This document shows positions 1-12,667 of a stretch of 64,000 nt of DNA, in pieces. The notes beneath the pieces are model-generated. The model saw only the letters and a program-made list of their open reading frames with translations. It was not told where the DNA came from and searched no databases. Where the stretch lies: positions 248,001-312,000 of the forward strand of contig SKCR01025361.1 of assembly GCA_019454045.1 (NCBI GenBank). Reading direction: 5' to 3'. The first letter of the stretch is position 1. Every line of letters starts with the position of its first letter. The stretch comes from Zanthoxylum bungeanum. Lineage: Eukaryota; Streptophyta; Magnoliopsida; Sapindales; Rutaceae. The position numbers were made by a program, and so were the translations under genes.

Positions 1-1430
1 AATGAAATATGCAGCTATAGCAAGCATTATCCAAATGGATTTAATCATGGCAACGGGTAAAAGGTTTCGTCGTAATCGACACCATATTGATGACGATACC
101 CTTTCGCTACAAGCCTAGCTTTGTACGTTTGTTTGTTGCCATCCATGTCTGTCTTCACCATGAAGACCTATTTACAACCAATAAGCTTTACGCCTTCTTG
201 TGCATCAACCAGTATCCAAACTTGGTTGGTATACATGGAATCCATTTCAGACTTCATGGCTTCTTGCCATAAAGCGGAGTCGATACCTTGTATCGCTTCC
301 TCATACGTAGCCGGCTCATTATCCTCGATAAGATTAATATCTACGTGAGGTGAGATCAGAAACCCATACCTCTCAGGTTGTTTTCTGACTCTCTCCGATC
401 TACACGGTTCTTATGTATTAGAAGATTGTGGTACAGATTCATCCCTGATGAACTGTTCGTGTTCCATAAGGGGATCGGTACCAGGAAAAGTATTACTCCA
501 ACTTTCATCGAGTTCTACTTTTCTCCCACTTACCACTGCTTTTATGTATTCCTCTTACAAGGAAAACCGCATAGAGAGCAACAAATTTCTTTGTTCTCTT
601 GTGAGTTGTAGAGGTAATATCCTTTGGTTTCCCTAGGATAACCAATTACAAATAGGCACTTATCCAATTTGGGTTCTAGTTTGGTACCATCCAAACGTTT
701 AACATGCCCAGTATGCCCAAATCTTCAGGAATGAGAAACATGGTTTCTTTCCTGTCCATATTTCATATGGAGTCTGTCCAACAGAGTTTGTCGGAACCTT
801 ATTCAAAATAAGTATTGCACTATTTAATGCATATCCCGTGAAGGAAATTGGTAGCTTAGTGCGACTCATCATTAACCTTACCATGTCCAAGTTCAATTTT
901 TCTGTACGGACACACCATTCAATTGAGGTGTTCCGGGAGGAGTCCACTATGAAAGAATACCATAATCTTTCAAGTAATCGAGAAACTTATTGCTCAAGTA
1001 TTTTCCACTACGGTCCAACCGTAATATCTTAATACTTTTGCCCGTCTGGTTTTCTACTTCGTGTCGAAACTCTTTGAATTTATCAAAAGTTTCCTACTTG
1101 TGTTTCATCAGATACACATAACCATAACGTGATGCAACATCCGTAAGGGTTACGAAGTATTCAAATCCAACTCTAGCCTAGCTAGACATGGGCCCACATA
1201 TGTCACCATGAATGAGGGCTAACAGCTCGGTGGCACGTACACCCTTTACCGCTAAAAGGCGTTTTAGGCACTTTGCCTAATAAACAAGATTCGTAGACAA
1301 CATAAGATTTATGATCAAATCTGTCCATATATCCACTCTTCAAAAGAGTGGATATACGAGTCTTGTTAATGCGTCCCAGAAGAAAATGCCACAAATAAGT
1401 CTCATCTGATTTACTCAGTTTGAGCTTTTA
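1..1430 (-). pseudogene. copia pol remnant: pre-integrase, integrase, N-terminal reverse transcriptase
   Basis: Minus-strand translation gives recognisable pol blocks in the usual copia order. The GAG-pre-integrase block is at about 1203-1400 (LGRINKTRIS, ESCLLGK). The end of the integrase core is at about 640-947 (LDMVRLMMS, TPYEIWTGKKP, FLKIW). The N-terminal RT is at about 1-345 (KSEMDSMYTNQVW, TYKARLVAKGY, GVDYDETF). Stops and frameshifts separate the blocks, including a stop just after the IGCK motif, so no polyprotein can be made. In an active element this region encodes the enzymes that copy the RNA genome in cytoplasmic particles and integrate the cDNA. Confidence 0.85.
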
Positions 1431-3136
1431 GTTAAGCGTGACCTGTTGACAGTGGGAAAGCTTCGTAATCGAAGTCGATGAACAAGAAGTGACCTTGACT
1501 TTGACCAACAAGTCACAACCACCCAAGACATACGATATGGAACAAAGCTTACGCGGTTCAAACACATCCGCGATGGACAAAGGTCTTGATTTTGGCCAAC
1601 AAACCAATGCCAATCTTGGATCTTGAGAGAGAACCACTCAATGGAAGGAAAAACGCTTAATATTGTTTGAGGATTTTTCGCGTAAATTGGCAACCAATTT
1701 ATTATCTTTGATTAGGTCTCATCATACACCCTTAAGCATGCATTTTAAAAGCATAATAAGGCGCAAAATAAATTAATAATGATATGCGGATGGATATATA
1801 ACAAACTTTGTTCCTAGAACAAATCTCTCTATTTCCTCTCTCCCGCTAGCACTATTCATACTTCTACCCAATTACATAATACTTCTAAAGAAACCTCATT
1901 TACATCGAGGGGAATTGGTGAGAAGAGAAATACAATGAGAAAAGAGATAATAGGTTGGACACATAGGTCCAATTTATTAAATTCTAAATTTATTACAACA
2001 ATTTCCAAAATTGCCTTCACCCTTCTAATATCCATCCGATATACATTATTCAAACAATACATCCAAGTATTCACAAAAAGCATGTTATTCAATCAATCTA
2101 ATGCAATTAATTAATCTTTGATTAATGACCATCCAATGTTCAAACAACGATTTGATTTGCACGAGTCCAACTCGTTTAAGAATAAATACTCAAAGTACGT
2201 ATTTTTTGAATTTGATCGAACTACAATTTTAAATTCAATTTAAATTGTATCCAATACTAATTTATTATTTAATTCCAAATTAAATAATTACACTTTTAAT
2301 AGTGCCTTTTAGACTTAGATTCTAAATCCAATCTTAATGGGTCTCAAATGCCCAATTAACATCCAATGTCAATTTAATTAAAGTTCAATGGGCTTTTAAT
2401 TAATTCTTTAGGCATGGGCTTTGGCCATTATGGATCAAACCCAAGATGCCAAGGCCCAATTAGGAATCACCTTATGCCAAAAATTAATTGTAGGCCCATT
2501 AGGCCCAATTAAATTATTTAAAGGCCCAATTGTCATATTTGGACTTTATGGAAATGGTTTTAGGCCCAATTGGATCCAACCTAATTGTCCAAAACCAAAC
2601 TTAGCCCAACCAAGCCCATTAAGCCCAATTACAACAATTAAATTAATACATTTTTCCAAATTACATATTAATTCAATTCAAGTGTAATGATCATAATTAA
2701 TTAATTAACCTAATGTTTCCAAAACCTCAATTTAACTTAATTAATCATGCCTAATTCCCAAATTCATGTCCAACACAAAATTGGGGCAAAATCAATTCTA
2801 CAACATGCTTAGGGTTCACGGAAATCATCATGAAATAACATTCAATTCCGATTTCAATCCAATTAAGCCAACATTTTATATTCATTTCATGCTTTAAACT
2901 CGTCCAATAGCCTAAAATAAAAAAATCACCATGATACAACTAGGGTTTATATTCGGCCAAAGGGTATATTTTGGGGAAAATTAATCCAATCAATTTTTCA
3001 CAAAATCAAAGATGCACAAATCCAATTCATCATCATACAAACATAACCCAACAATCAATTTAGGTAAATCAAGCTCCAAGCCAAAAAACTCAAATTAAAG
3101 TCCATAAACCCTAGATTTTCAAATCAAAATTAGGAT
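1431..3136 (-). other. A1 gag remnant and AT-rich leader
   Basis: No coding sequence can be read here. The part near 1490-1620 contains imperfect copies of CTTGACTTTGGCCAACAAA, a motif repeated more clearly in A2. The part near 2390-2640 is packed with GGCCCAATTA-type repeats, also seen in the A2 leader. It lies between the pol remnant and the primer-binding site, where copia elements carry gag and the 5' leader. Confidence 0.6.
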
Positions 3137-3148
3137 GCTCTGATACCA
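3137..3148 (-). other. primer-binding site, tRNA-iMet type (A1)
   Basis: The plus strand reads GCTCTGATACCA, so the minus strand reads TGGTATCAGAGC. This is the complement of the 3' end of plant initiator tRNA-Met and the standard primer site of Ty1/copia elements. One base separates it from the LTR end, which fixes the element's strand and the LTR boundary at 3150. Confidence 0.95.
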
Positions 3149-3149
3149 A

Positions 3150-5125
3150 TGTTAGTGTTCCTAGCACATGCCAAGGATCTCTAAGAGTGATTTATGTGTG
3201 AATAAATCAAAGAGAGTTGCGGAATTACTCACATTGATCTGATGAATTTCAAGACTTTTCTTTATATTTCGGAAGCTCCAAGCTTTGTGTTTGCATTCCA
3301 AACTCATGGATTGGTTTCCCTATCACCTTCATTTGTCTCTTTAAGTGCTAGCTTAATTGAATTTTGCAACAAAATTCAAGAAGAAGAATGAACCAAGTTC
3401 ACGCCCATGGGAGAGAAAATGAGAGAGATGAGTGAATAGTTAGTCATGCTTCCAAAGTTGACTTGCTTTTATATTTAAAGTTGGTGTGTAGGATTTGGTT
3501 TGTGTGTTTTAAAAGCAATCCAAGCTTTTCACTTAACCAATTACCAAATTCCATCACTAGTCAAACACATTGATGTAACTTGGTGGGCCCCACTTTAAAT
3601 TCCAAATTTAAGCCGGAAAATCCAACACGCAACTTCGCTCGGTCCCGAGTTCGTTTAATTCCAAATCAAATGAATTTTCCATTGCAACGTAATTAAATCC
3701 AATTTAATTAAATAATAATGCATCGCAGAATTATTATGGAAGTCGCTCGCAAATTAATTCCAAATTAATTCATTCTCGCGAATTAAAATCCAATTTTAAT
3801 TCCGCATTGAAATCCAACTTCAATTAATATATCAAATATATTATTTTAGCCCAATTAAAAAAATTAAATCGAAAAATCCAATTTCACTATTAAATTTATT
3901 TTATCGATTAATTCCAAATTAATCGCGTTTTCTTCTCTCTACGAATTTAATCCCAGATAAATTCTCGATGCAATTAATCCCATATTAATTCTTTCTCTGA
4001 TAATTAATCCCAGATTAATTATTGCCGTAATTAATCCCAGATTAATTTTCTCTCTCATAATTAATCCCAGATTAATTCTTGTTCGAGTCAAATATCATCG
4101 GTGATTCTTTGGGAAGCGACCCAAGAGATCTCTGGATATGCTGGCAGTAAATATGGTCATCGGACTATCCGAACACGTGCGTACCCGGTACCACGTTCTT
4201 ACCGATTTACAAGACATGGTTGGCTTCTAGCAAAGTACCGTGCCTTCCCAATTTTCCAGAAATATTCTTTAAGGGAATATATAATCTATATCAGACGTAG
4301 TATACTAAGTATTGCGTATAACGATCCAGTATCAGATGTCACATGCTAGGCCTGGGGCTGGAATTGTGTCTGCCCCGTATGAAGCATAAATCGGATCATT
4401 GGCAACTAGTCTCTATAATCGGATAATCATGACCTAGTCATATTATCCCGATGACTGCAGTAGTTAAGAGTACCAGTTCCGTATCCCTGCGTGATCATCA
4501 TCTCCATATGACTGAAGTGATACTTCCATCTTGACATCACACCCAATACACTACGATTCTCAGTATACACAGAAGAGGCATACACATAACCTGTTAAAGC
4601 CCTGGACGACCAAAACATAAGTATACTGATTGTCGCAAGTATTAGTGATGCAAGTCTCAGGTTAAGACAAAATACACCTACCCTGATTCGGATTCCCATA
4701 GACACATAGTCATACTACCAATGTGATTCCGAGGGGTCTATCCAGAGTGAAGTTATTCCCGTACCATCGGTAAATAGAACCTCATATCACACATGCATAA
4801 GTATCCAATACTTTAATATATGAGAACTATATCGTTACGCTTCCATAATACGCACAAGTGCAATATTAGCCTATTACGTATTATCGATGTCCAGTCTCGA
4901 TAATACAACGACTAGGGATATTTAATGATTAAACCTTTCGTAGATTAGTACTGTCTCATATCTTATTAATCCGGTACTAATCATATGGACTTTTATCATT
5001 TATATATCATGGTAATCAAATTACAAATGATAAAAGAGCAATTTCCTTTGTCATGTAGTTAATTTTGTACAAGAACACCATGTCATTTACAAAATAGTGA
5101 TGCTATGGGTCATAATTGTCCACCA
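3150..5125 (-). repeat. family A LTR (5' LTR of A1)
   Basis: The LTR starts TGTTAG on the plus strand next to the primer site. It ends GTCCACCA, where intact copies end GTCCAACA. Length is 1976 bp; the A3 solo copy is 1844 bp and the A2 copies 1965 and 2003 bp. It contains a cluster of TTAATCCCAGATTAA-type palindromes (3944-4082). The flank at 5126, GTAAATTATC, continues family B LTR sequence (compare 22655 onward), so A1 was inserted in the B+ 5' LTR. GTAAA is the expected target duplication, but its partner lies outside the window. Confidence 0.88.
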
Positions 5126-7163
5126 GTAAATTATCTTGATTACTCTAGATTACTCATGTGCCTTCAGACTTAGTGTAAGAGTGTCATGCATAAGAGGATT
5201 TAAGTATGAAGTTTGTAATCTAAAATAGTCCATCGAGAACAAACAAAATGGGTACTTTGTTTGTGGTTTATCTATAGCTGTGATCCATTCTATATTTGTA
5301 TGGCGACCGTGATCCGAGATCATCCATATGGAGACATGACAATGAATACACCTTGTATGATGTGATCATATAGGACTGGGCCCAGATAGAAATGAGTTTC
5401 TTATAATATCCATTAAATAAAAAAATTCATTTCAATCTACTAGATGGTCATATCTGGATTGATTTTAATCTTGAGTCTACTATGAACTCCTGCATGACAG
5501 ACTATGTCCTTTGATTTACAAAAGGTGAGGTTGGTGTAGCAATCCTGACCAATAGCTACGTATTTTGGGTACATGGTTTGGTGTCTAGTTGGGGACGTTT
5601 TATATAGACATGGAGTTCACTCCTTCTTGTGAGAAGTATATGAGTATCTTCCTTAAGGGTTGATTCAAAACTTGAACGGTTAGAGTGCTCGAGTCTTTCT
5701 ATTACGAATAGAAAGATTTTATAATGGTTATGATAAATCGTTCATTAGAGAATCAATGATACTGAAGGTAAAAATAATTAGAGGGGTATAACGGATATTA
5801 TGACCCGTCTTTAATTACGAGATACTCGTGAAGGGTTAATCCGTATGTAATGACTATATCGATGGACACCGACGTGGTTCGACATAATTATCTATCTGCG
5901 ACAACGATAGTTGCAACTTCGGGCTTTTAGTAGACTAACCTGGAGTTAATAATTCAGAATATTTAATTAATAGCTTCATTAATATTCTGGGATTATTGGA
6001 GCTTGGAACCGTAGGTCCATTTGGTTCCCGTGCTAGCTCGATCTACTGTAGCAGATTAAATATAATTGGATAGTCCAATTATATACACACATATGTATAT
6101 ATATTATTAATATGATTAATAATATTATATTGTCACACTTCAAACTATATGTTAAAATTTAATATATGGTTTTAATAATTCTATTATAATTATTAAATAC
6201 ATGTCATTTAATTATATTTGATATAATTAAGTAAAGGTTAAATTTGTAAATTCCAAATTTGGGATTTGGAAACCCTTGGAATAAATTTGGAAGTTACACC
6301 TTTTAAAAGGTGTTAACCTTTTATTTTACAACACCTTTTTAATTATGGAAAGTAAATATTGTTGTTACAAAATCTTTTGATTTTCACATGTGTTGGTCGA
6401 ATTTTGCAAAGGGTAAAGGGGAAAGGTTTTTCATTTATTTTGGAAACAATAACCATAGGTATAAAAAGAACTTTAATTTTCTTTTTTACCTAAGCCTCTC
6501 ATTTTACAACCCTAGCCACATTTCTTCTTCTTCACAATTCTCTCAAGTATTGAGAAAAACTAAGAAACAGAACAAGAAGAAAGACAAAATAAAAATTGTG
6601 TGACTTGTAATCTCTAAAAGGTTTAGGGATTGATAGTGTGAGTCTAGCCCACACTAGTTTCTGTTGGTTGTGAGACATAGCACGGAAGTCCTTTTTCCGT
6701 TGAACAAATATCCATCTTCATCCTTTCTCTTAGATTGGCGGCAGTGAGAATTGTTTTGCTCACAGCCGCACATAGTCTCATTGAAACGGGGCTCCGTTTG
6801 TTTTGGTTTCAATCCAGAATTTTTAGGGAACGTTAAGGGTTGTTTTGGGGCTGTGTTGGGGCTGTTTATAATTGAAAAATCAGATTTGAAACACATCAGT
6901 GATCATGCAAATAAGGGGCTATTTTGGACAGTGAGCTGGGCTCAAATCGGGTCCAAAACAGTCCAATTTTTATACCGCTTTCGGGGACTATTTGGGGGCT
7001 ATTTGGGGCTGTTCTTGGGCTGATATTTTGTCCAAAGTAGAAGCAAAACTTCAGTTTGGTGTTGGTAACTTTTGATCAAGAGGAGAGAAGGGCAGAAAAA
7101 ATTTTCTTGTTCGATCCCGGGTGCCTAACGTGTTTCCGCTGCACTGGGAAAGTGGTTCCTACA
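5126..7163 (+). repeat. family B 5' LTR of element B+ (first about 110 bp off-window)
   Basis: This matches the B+ 3' LTR (22546-24077 plus 31503-32081) along its length and ends GGTTCCTACA. The first about 110 bp of the LTR lie left of A1. The part after 6690 (AACGGGGCTCCG, then a G/T-rich stretch) is the R/U5-like half that is replaced in the minus-strand copy B-. Small reading frames here are not conserved between copies. Confidence 0.88.
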
Positions 7164-8855
7164 ATTTGCATCAAGAGCGAGGTTGAAAAGTATTCTTAAC
7201 CCTTCTCTATTTTATTTAAAGTTAATATTTTTATATATTTATATGAGTTATAAATATTGATATGCAAGTTTAGATGAGTAGGCACAAAATAATATTCATA
7301 AGATGAATGGTTATTATTTTTCATGTGATGAATAGATTTTGCATTAGTCGTAAATTTTTCCGGCTCTTGTTTTTGTGTTGGTTTTAGTTTTGAGATGTAA
7401 GGCTATAAGGCCATTTTTACAAATGTTGTAATTTAATTTTCCAATGTAAGAGTTTCAATTGTTGTAATTTGGAGCACCAAAGTCGCAAAAGGAGCCAACA
7501 CCACCTTGGAGCGAGATTTGAAGAGTAAGGGATGCCTTGTGATATTTTTGTACTAATTAGATTAGTATAGAAAAAAATAAGAGCCCGGTCAATGCATACT
7601 ATTTTTTTTATGTTGTATGTATGTTTAATTCGAAATGTTTGAATAACATGTCATATAGCTTATGGTGCATACTCTTGCATTTCACATGCCATAACATGTT
7701 TTTGTATGCATATATATTCTAGACATGAAATGTGATTTTATGTGATTTAAAATTTTAAATTGGAATATGGTATTCATGGAAAATGATTAATTGGATTAAT
7801 TAATTTTAAAGTTTAAAATTTGAAATTCCAATATATTAGGCTTAATAAATGCATCATAAATTCCATTGATATATAGGATAGAAACCCGGATATAAATTCC
7901 ATAACCGAATCTGAATGGACGATGATGTGGTATGCACTTGGGATACAATTCCATGTATCTTTGGATTTTATAACGCACTTAGATTAATTAAATAGTTTAA
8001 TTAAAAACTTGACCATTTTAGGATTCCAAAAATTTTAAACTAATTAGTGTTCTAGTAATTTAAGAGTTAAAATATAATAGGTCACTAATACTACACTAAT
8101 TAAATTAGTTTAATTGAGTATATTAATTAGTAGAGACTAATGATTTTAATGATATAAATTTTAAGAGTTAAAATTGGTTAGGTCACTAATAATATACTAT
8201 GTTAGTAAAAATTATGATTTAGCCGTCATAAATTTATTCACACTAGTAAATATAAAATATTGGATATTTTAAAATAGAAACCTTATTTTTAAAATAGTGA
8301 ATGGGAGAGGGACATACGACAGTATATCCCGCGATCTCCGTTTTTAGTCCGAAAAAGTGAGATTCAAAAGGCGCCTCGAGACGGCTTTGCTTTCGTCCCC
8401 CAAGGATTGTGTCAATTTTTGGTCAATATCAACTTTGGATTCCGAGAGGATAGGTACTCTAGATGTATCTAGTGAGCTGACCTACCCTACGGCGGTACTT
8501 CACTAGTTAAGTCCAAGGGTTCCGAAATGATGGGTCACACTCACAAAAAAATGATTAAATGATAATCAAAATTCCTTGATCAAATCAAACGGTGGTTGAT
8601 TAATATATGAATAAGAATTACTCCCGCATATATTAATCGATTGAGATTGTCTCGATTTATCAAACAAATACTTGACCTACCCTACGATGTCACTTATTTG
8701 TGGGATGATAGATTTCCGTGGCATAGTAATTTTCGTAGGTTTCTAATTCGTTATTCATGGTTCATGCATCATGTTTAAATTTATGCCAAAATTGTTTGAT
8801 AGTTTTAATATGCGATGAATGAATATTAAATGCATGTTTAATTTTATTTTCAGCC
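7164..8855 (+). other. B+ 5' leader with degenerate primer site
   Basis: Untranslated leader between the LTR and gag. The bases after the LTR, TGCATCAAGAGC (7167-7178), look like a damaged initiator-tRNA primer site (consensus TGGTATCAGAGC). A discrete 92-nt module (7868-7959) is shared with the family C LTRs. From about 8355 the leader is homologous to 31318-30798 of B-. A splice-acceptor-like TTTTCAG lies just before the gag start. No protein is predicted. Confidence 0.7.
7868..7959 (+). other. 92-nt shared module, copy in the copia leader
   Basis: It runs from GATATATAGG to CATGTATC. It matches modules at 19286-19377, 20685-20776 and 38919-39010 without length change, while sequence outside the module does not align. 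Terminal bases can pair (GATA with TATC; GGTA with TACC in the other copies). Function unknown. Confidence 0.6.
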
Positions 8856-9368
8856 ATGGTTTCTCCAATTATTTCCATACTCTGAAATGATAAATTAATG
8901 GGAGAAAACTATGTTAAGTGGAAAAGTGACATGAACGCTATCCTGATATGTGAAGACCTAAAGTTTGTCCTGACGGAGGAGTGTCCTACCGAGCCATCCA
9001 GAAACGCTGGCCAAGCTGTGCGCGATGCCTACCAGAAATGGGTCACGAAAAATGAGAAGGCCCGCTGCTACTTCCTAGCAGGGATGTCTGAGGTTCTTGC
9101 TGCAAAGCATGAGCCTATGGCTTTAGCATCTCAGATGATGGAGTCGTTGCAGGGCATGTTCGGACAACCTTCGGAATGTCTACATCATGACGCTCTTTTA
9201 AGAAATTGTCTTAAATACCTTGCTGAGCTGAATGAGAAGAAGGCTACAGATAAATGTGATTTACTTGTTATCGAATCTCTATTAGTGGAGGATGATAAAT
9301 CCGCTTGGATTGCTGATTCTGGAGCCACTAACCATGTTTATTCTTCTTTGCAGCTACTTGACTCATAG
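8856..9368 (+). pseudogene. copia gag and protease remnant (B+)
   Basis: Gag is the capsid-like protein that packages the retrotransposon RNA. Comparison with B- places the original start at 8856 (M-x-SPIISIL). In B+ the tenth codon is TGA (8883-8885), so reading resumes only at 8898 (GENYVKWKSDMNAIL). The N-terminal gag domain is readable to about 9170 (KFVLTEECP, MMESLQGMFGQP). The frame then jumps into sequence that normally follows the zinc knuckle (LRNCLKYLAELN), which implies loss of the central gag and most of the knuckle. The aspartic protease motif WIADSGATNHV follows at about 9303-9336, then a stop at 9366. Confidence 0.85.
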
Positions 9369-9427
9369 AGGGACCTTGTTGAAGGTGACTACACCATGAG
9401 GGTCAGGATCCCATTTCAGCAAGAGCA

Positions 9428-9858
9428 GTGGGAGTTTCCAATTTAAGTTTTTCAAATAATAGTTATTTAAATTTGAATAATATGTTATTCATTCCTCGTT
9501 TTCGCAAGTTTTTGATTTATGTTTCCAAACTTTTGGATGATGATTTTTCAGTTTCTTTTAATAGTAATTTGGTTATTATTGATAGAAATGGATTAACCAT
9601 ATGCACATGAAACTCAGAAAATAACTTGTATATGTTAAGACCATTAACACATATGTCACTGCTCAACAATGAAATAATTAAGGTTGAAAAGCCTAAAACT
9701 AAACGGCAAAAGATTTCTTACGATGACACATATATGTGGCATCATAGACTTGGTCATATCAGCCTTGACCGAATAGATAGGTTGATAAAGAACGGAGCCT
9801 TAAACCAGTTAAAGTTTGAAACTTTACTAGTATGTGGATCCTATTTAGAAGGAAAAAT
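9428..9858 (+). pseudogene. copia GAG-pre-integrase remnant (B+)
   Basis: Two overlapping fragments give the end of protease and the HHCC zinc-binding pre-integrase domain (MWHHRLGHISLDRI, 9731 onward). Stops lie at about 9608 and between fragments. The reading continues GSYLEGK at the site where the A3 solo LTR is inserted. Once the solo LTR and one AAAAT copy are excluded, the frame runs directly into the integrase core at 11708. Confidence 0.82.
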
Positions 9859-11702
9859 TGTTAGTGTTCTACACATGCCATAAGATCTCTAAACAATGAT
9901 TTGTGTGTGAATTATCCAAGTTAAGTTGCGGAATACTTACATTGGTTGGTAGAGAAATTTCAAAAATTCCTTTGAATGTAGAAGTTCCAAGCTTTAAGAA
10001 GAGTTCCAAACTATTGGGTGAGTTTCCCTATCACCTTAATAGACTCCCAAAGTGCTAGCTTTGAATGAATTTTGAAGCAAAATTATTCCTTTAAGAGTGA
10101 AGCAATTCGGCAATGAGAGAGGAGAAAAAGAGATGATGAATAACTGTTGTTTCCAAAACAATTAGTTTCTAAAACTTGTCAAGTTTGTGTGTTAAAGACT
10201 TGCATTAAATGAGCTCAACCACTTCCATCAACTTGGTGACAAGTGATGTAAGTAAAGTGGGTCCCACCACTTTAAATTCAAAATTTAAGTTGGCTCACAC
10301 AACTGGACTTGGTCCCGGTTTTTTTTAATTCTGAATTAAACAATTTTCCGTCGCGATATAATTAAATCCAATTTAATTAAATAATAATGCCTAGGAAAAT
10401 TATTACAATAGTCGCTTACGAATTAATTCCAAATTAATTCGTTTGCCCGAATTAAAATCCAATTTTAATTTCACATTGAAATCCAATTTTAATTTCACAT
10501 TGAAATCCAATTTCAATTAATATATCCAATATATTATTTAACGATTAATTCTAAATTAATCGCGTTCTCTCTTATAGACGAATTTAATCCAGATAAATTA
10601 TTGCCGCAATTAATCCCAAATTAATTTTCTCTCTCATAATTAATCCCAAATTAATTATGTTCGAGTCAAATGTCATTGGTGAATCTTTGGGAAGTGACCC
10701 AAGAGATTCCTAGATATGTTGGCAGTAAATACGGTCATTGGACTATCCGAACATGTGCGTACCCCGTACCACGTTCTCACCGATTCATAAGACATGGTTG
10801 GCTTCTAGCAAAGCACCGTGCCTACCCAATTCTCCAGAAATATTCAAAGAATAATATATAATCTGTTTCAGACGTAGTAATACAATATAATGCATAATAC
10901 GATCCAGTATCGGATGTCACATGCTAGGCCTAGGGCTGGCACTATGTCTGCCCCGTATGAAGCATATATCGGATCCTGCATAACTAGTCTCTATAATCGG
11001 ATAATCATGATCTAGTCATATTATCCCGATAGCTGCAACATTTAAGAGTACTAGTACCGTATCCTGTGTGACCATCATCTCCATATGACTGAAGTGATAC
11101 TCCCATCTTGACATCACACCCAATACACTACGATTCTCAGTAAACCCAGCAGAGGCGTACACATGACTTGTTAAAGCTCCAGACGACCAATACCAAAGTA
11201 AATTGATTGTTGCAAGTATTAGCGATGCAAGTCTCAGGTTAAAAATCACATACACCTACCCTGATTCAGATTCCCATAGGCACATAGTCATAATACCAAT
11301 GGGATTCCGATGGGTCTATCCAGAGCGAAGCTTTTCGCGGTCCAATGGCTAACAGAACCTCATATTACACTTATATAAGTATCCAATACCTAATTATATG
11401 AGAACTATGTCGTTAAGCTTCCATAACGCGCACAAGTGTAATACTAGTCTATTCCGCATTATCGATGTCCAGTCTCGATAATACTACGACTAGGGATATT
11501 TAATGATTAAACCGTTCGTGGATTAATACTGTCTCATATCTTATCAATCTGGTTTAACCATATGGACTTTTATCATTTATATATATCCAAGTAATCGAAT
11601 TACAAAATGATAAATAGCAATTTCTTTTGTCACATAGTTAATTTGTACAAAAACACCATGTTCTTTACAAATAGTGATGCTATAGGTCATAATTGTCCAA
11701 TA
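9859..11702 (-). repeat. solo LTR, family A (A3)
   Basis: 1844 bp, TGTTAG to CCAATA on the plus strand (terminal CA mutated to TA), homologous throughout to the A1 LTR. It is bounded by a perfect 5-bp target duplication AAAAT (9854-9858 and 11703-11707). It splits the integrase region of B+ exactly; the intact junction is seen in B- near 29620. No internal region is present, as expected after LTR-LTR recombination. Confidence 0.95.
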
Positions 11703-11707
11703 AAAAT

Positions 11708-12667
11708 GACCAAGAGTCCTTTTACTGGAAAAGGTAACAAGAGGCAGTCAACCACTTGAGCTAATACATTCGGATTTTTACGGACTGATGAATGTAAGAG
11801 CCCGAGGTGGTTATGAATACTTTGTCATATTTATTGACGATTATTCCAGATATGGGTATGTTTACCTAATGCAGCACAAATAAGATAATTTTGAAAAGTT
11901 CAAAGAGTATTGTGCTGAGGTTGAGAACCAGTTAGGTAAAATGATCAAAACTATACGATCAGATCGTGGAGAAGAATACCTTGACAAAGATTTCGAGGAA
12001 TTCTTGGTTGAGCATGTGATAGTATCCCAGCTTACAGCACTTGCAACAACACAGTAAAATGGTGTTGCAAAAAAGAGAAATCAAACCCTGCTAGACATGA
12101 TAAGATCTATGTTTAGTTATAGCTCACTACGTAGTTCGTTCTGGGGATATGCATTTCAGACAGTAATGTATATCCTTAATGTAGTTCCATCTAAGTCTGT
12201 TCCTAAGACTCCCTTAAATTATAGAGTGGTCGTAAAACTAGTTTACGATATTTCCGCATATGGGGTGTCCAGAACATGTACTGAAGAATAAGACTACTAA
12301 GTTAGAGCCACGTTCTCAGGTGTGCCTATTGGTAGGCTATCCTAAGGAGACTAGGGGTGGATTCTTCTATAGCCCTGATGAAAATAAAGTGTTTGTATCG
12401 AAAAACACTACATTTCTAAAGGAGGACTATATGAGGGAGTTCAAACCTCGAAGTAACGTGTTACTCGAGGAGTTACTTGCTGGTTCAACCGGCATACCGT
12501 TGTCAATGAAAATTGACAAACACATAACACCTTCGACATTTAAGCGTCAGATGTAAGTTTGTCAGAATGATCTGCCACCTAGACGTAGTGAGAGGGTTGT
12601 ACGACAACCTGATCATTATCTAGGAGTTGGAGAGGTACAAGTTGTCGCCTCCAGCAATGGTAGTGCA
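11708..12667 (+). pseudogene. copia integrase core and linker remnant (B+)
   Basis: Translation across frames gives the DDE integrase core (PLELIHSD, GGYEYFV, YSRYGYVYLM, TIRSDRGEEYLD) to about 12060, the C-terminal part ([21 protein letters not shown]) and the GKR-like linker (PRSQVCLLVGYPKETRGGFF, 12302 onward). Frame changes occur near 11880 (TAA), 12055 (TAA) and 12288. The order and spacing match the integrase of B- at 28796-29621, so this is one decayed gene rather than separate ORFs. Confidence 0.85.

Larger units (their letters stand above)
1..3149 (-). mobile_element. Ty1/copia element A1, internal region (5' part)
   Basis: This is the 5' part of a minus-strand copia element; its 3' part lies left of the window. 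On the minus strand the order is LTR (3150-5125), primer site, AT-rich leader, gag-derived remnant, integrase, then reverse transcriptase running off the edge at base 1. It aligns by eye with the full-length copy A2 (for example 1-1730 against 55770-59130). No long reading frame survives, so this is a dead copy. Confidence 0.9.

Noticed and set aside
6388..7023. Small frames at 6388-6603 and 6751-7023
   Set aside because: They lie in the family B LTR; only fragments of them recur in the other LTR copy, with stops and indels.
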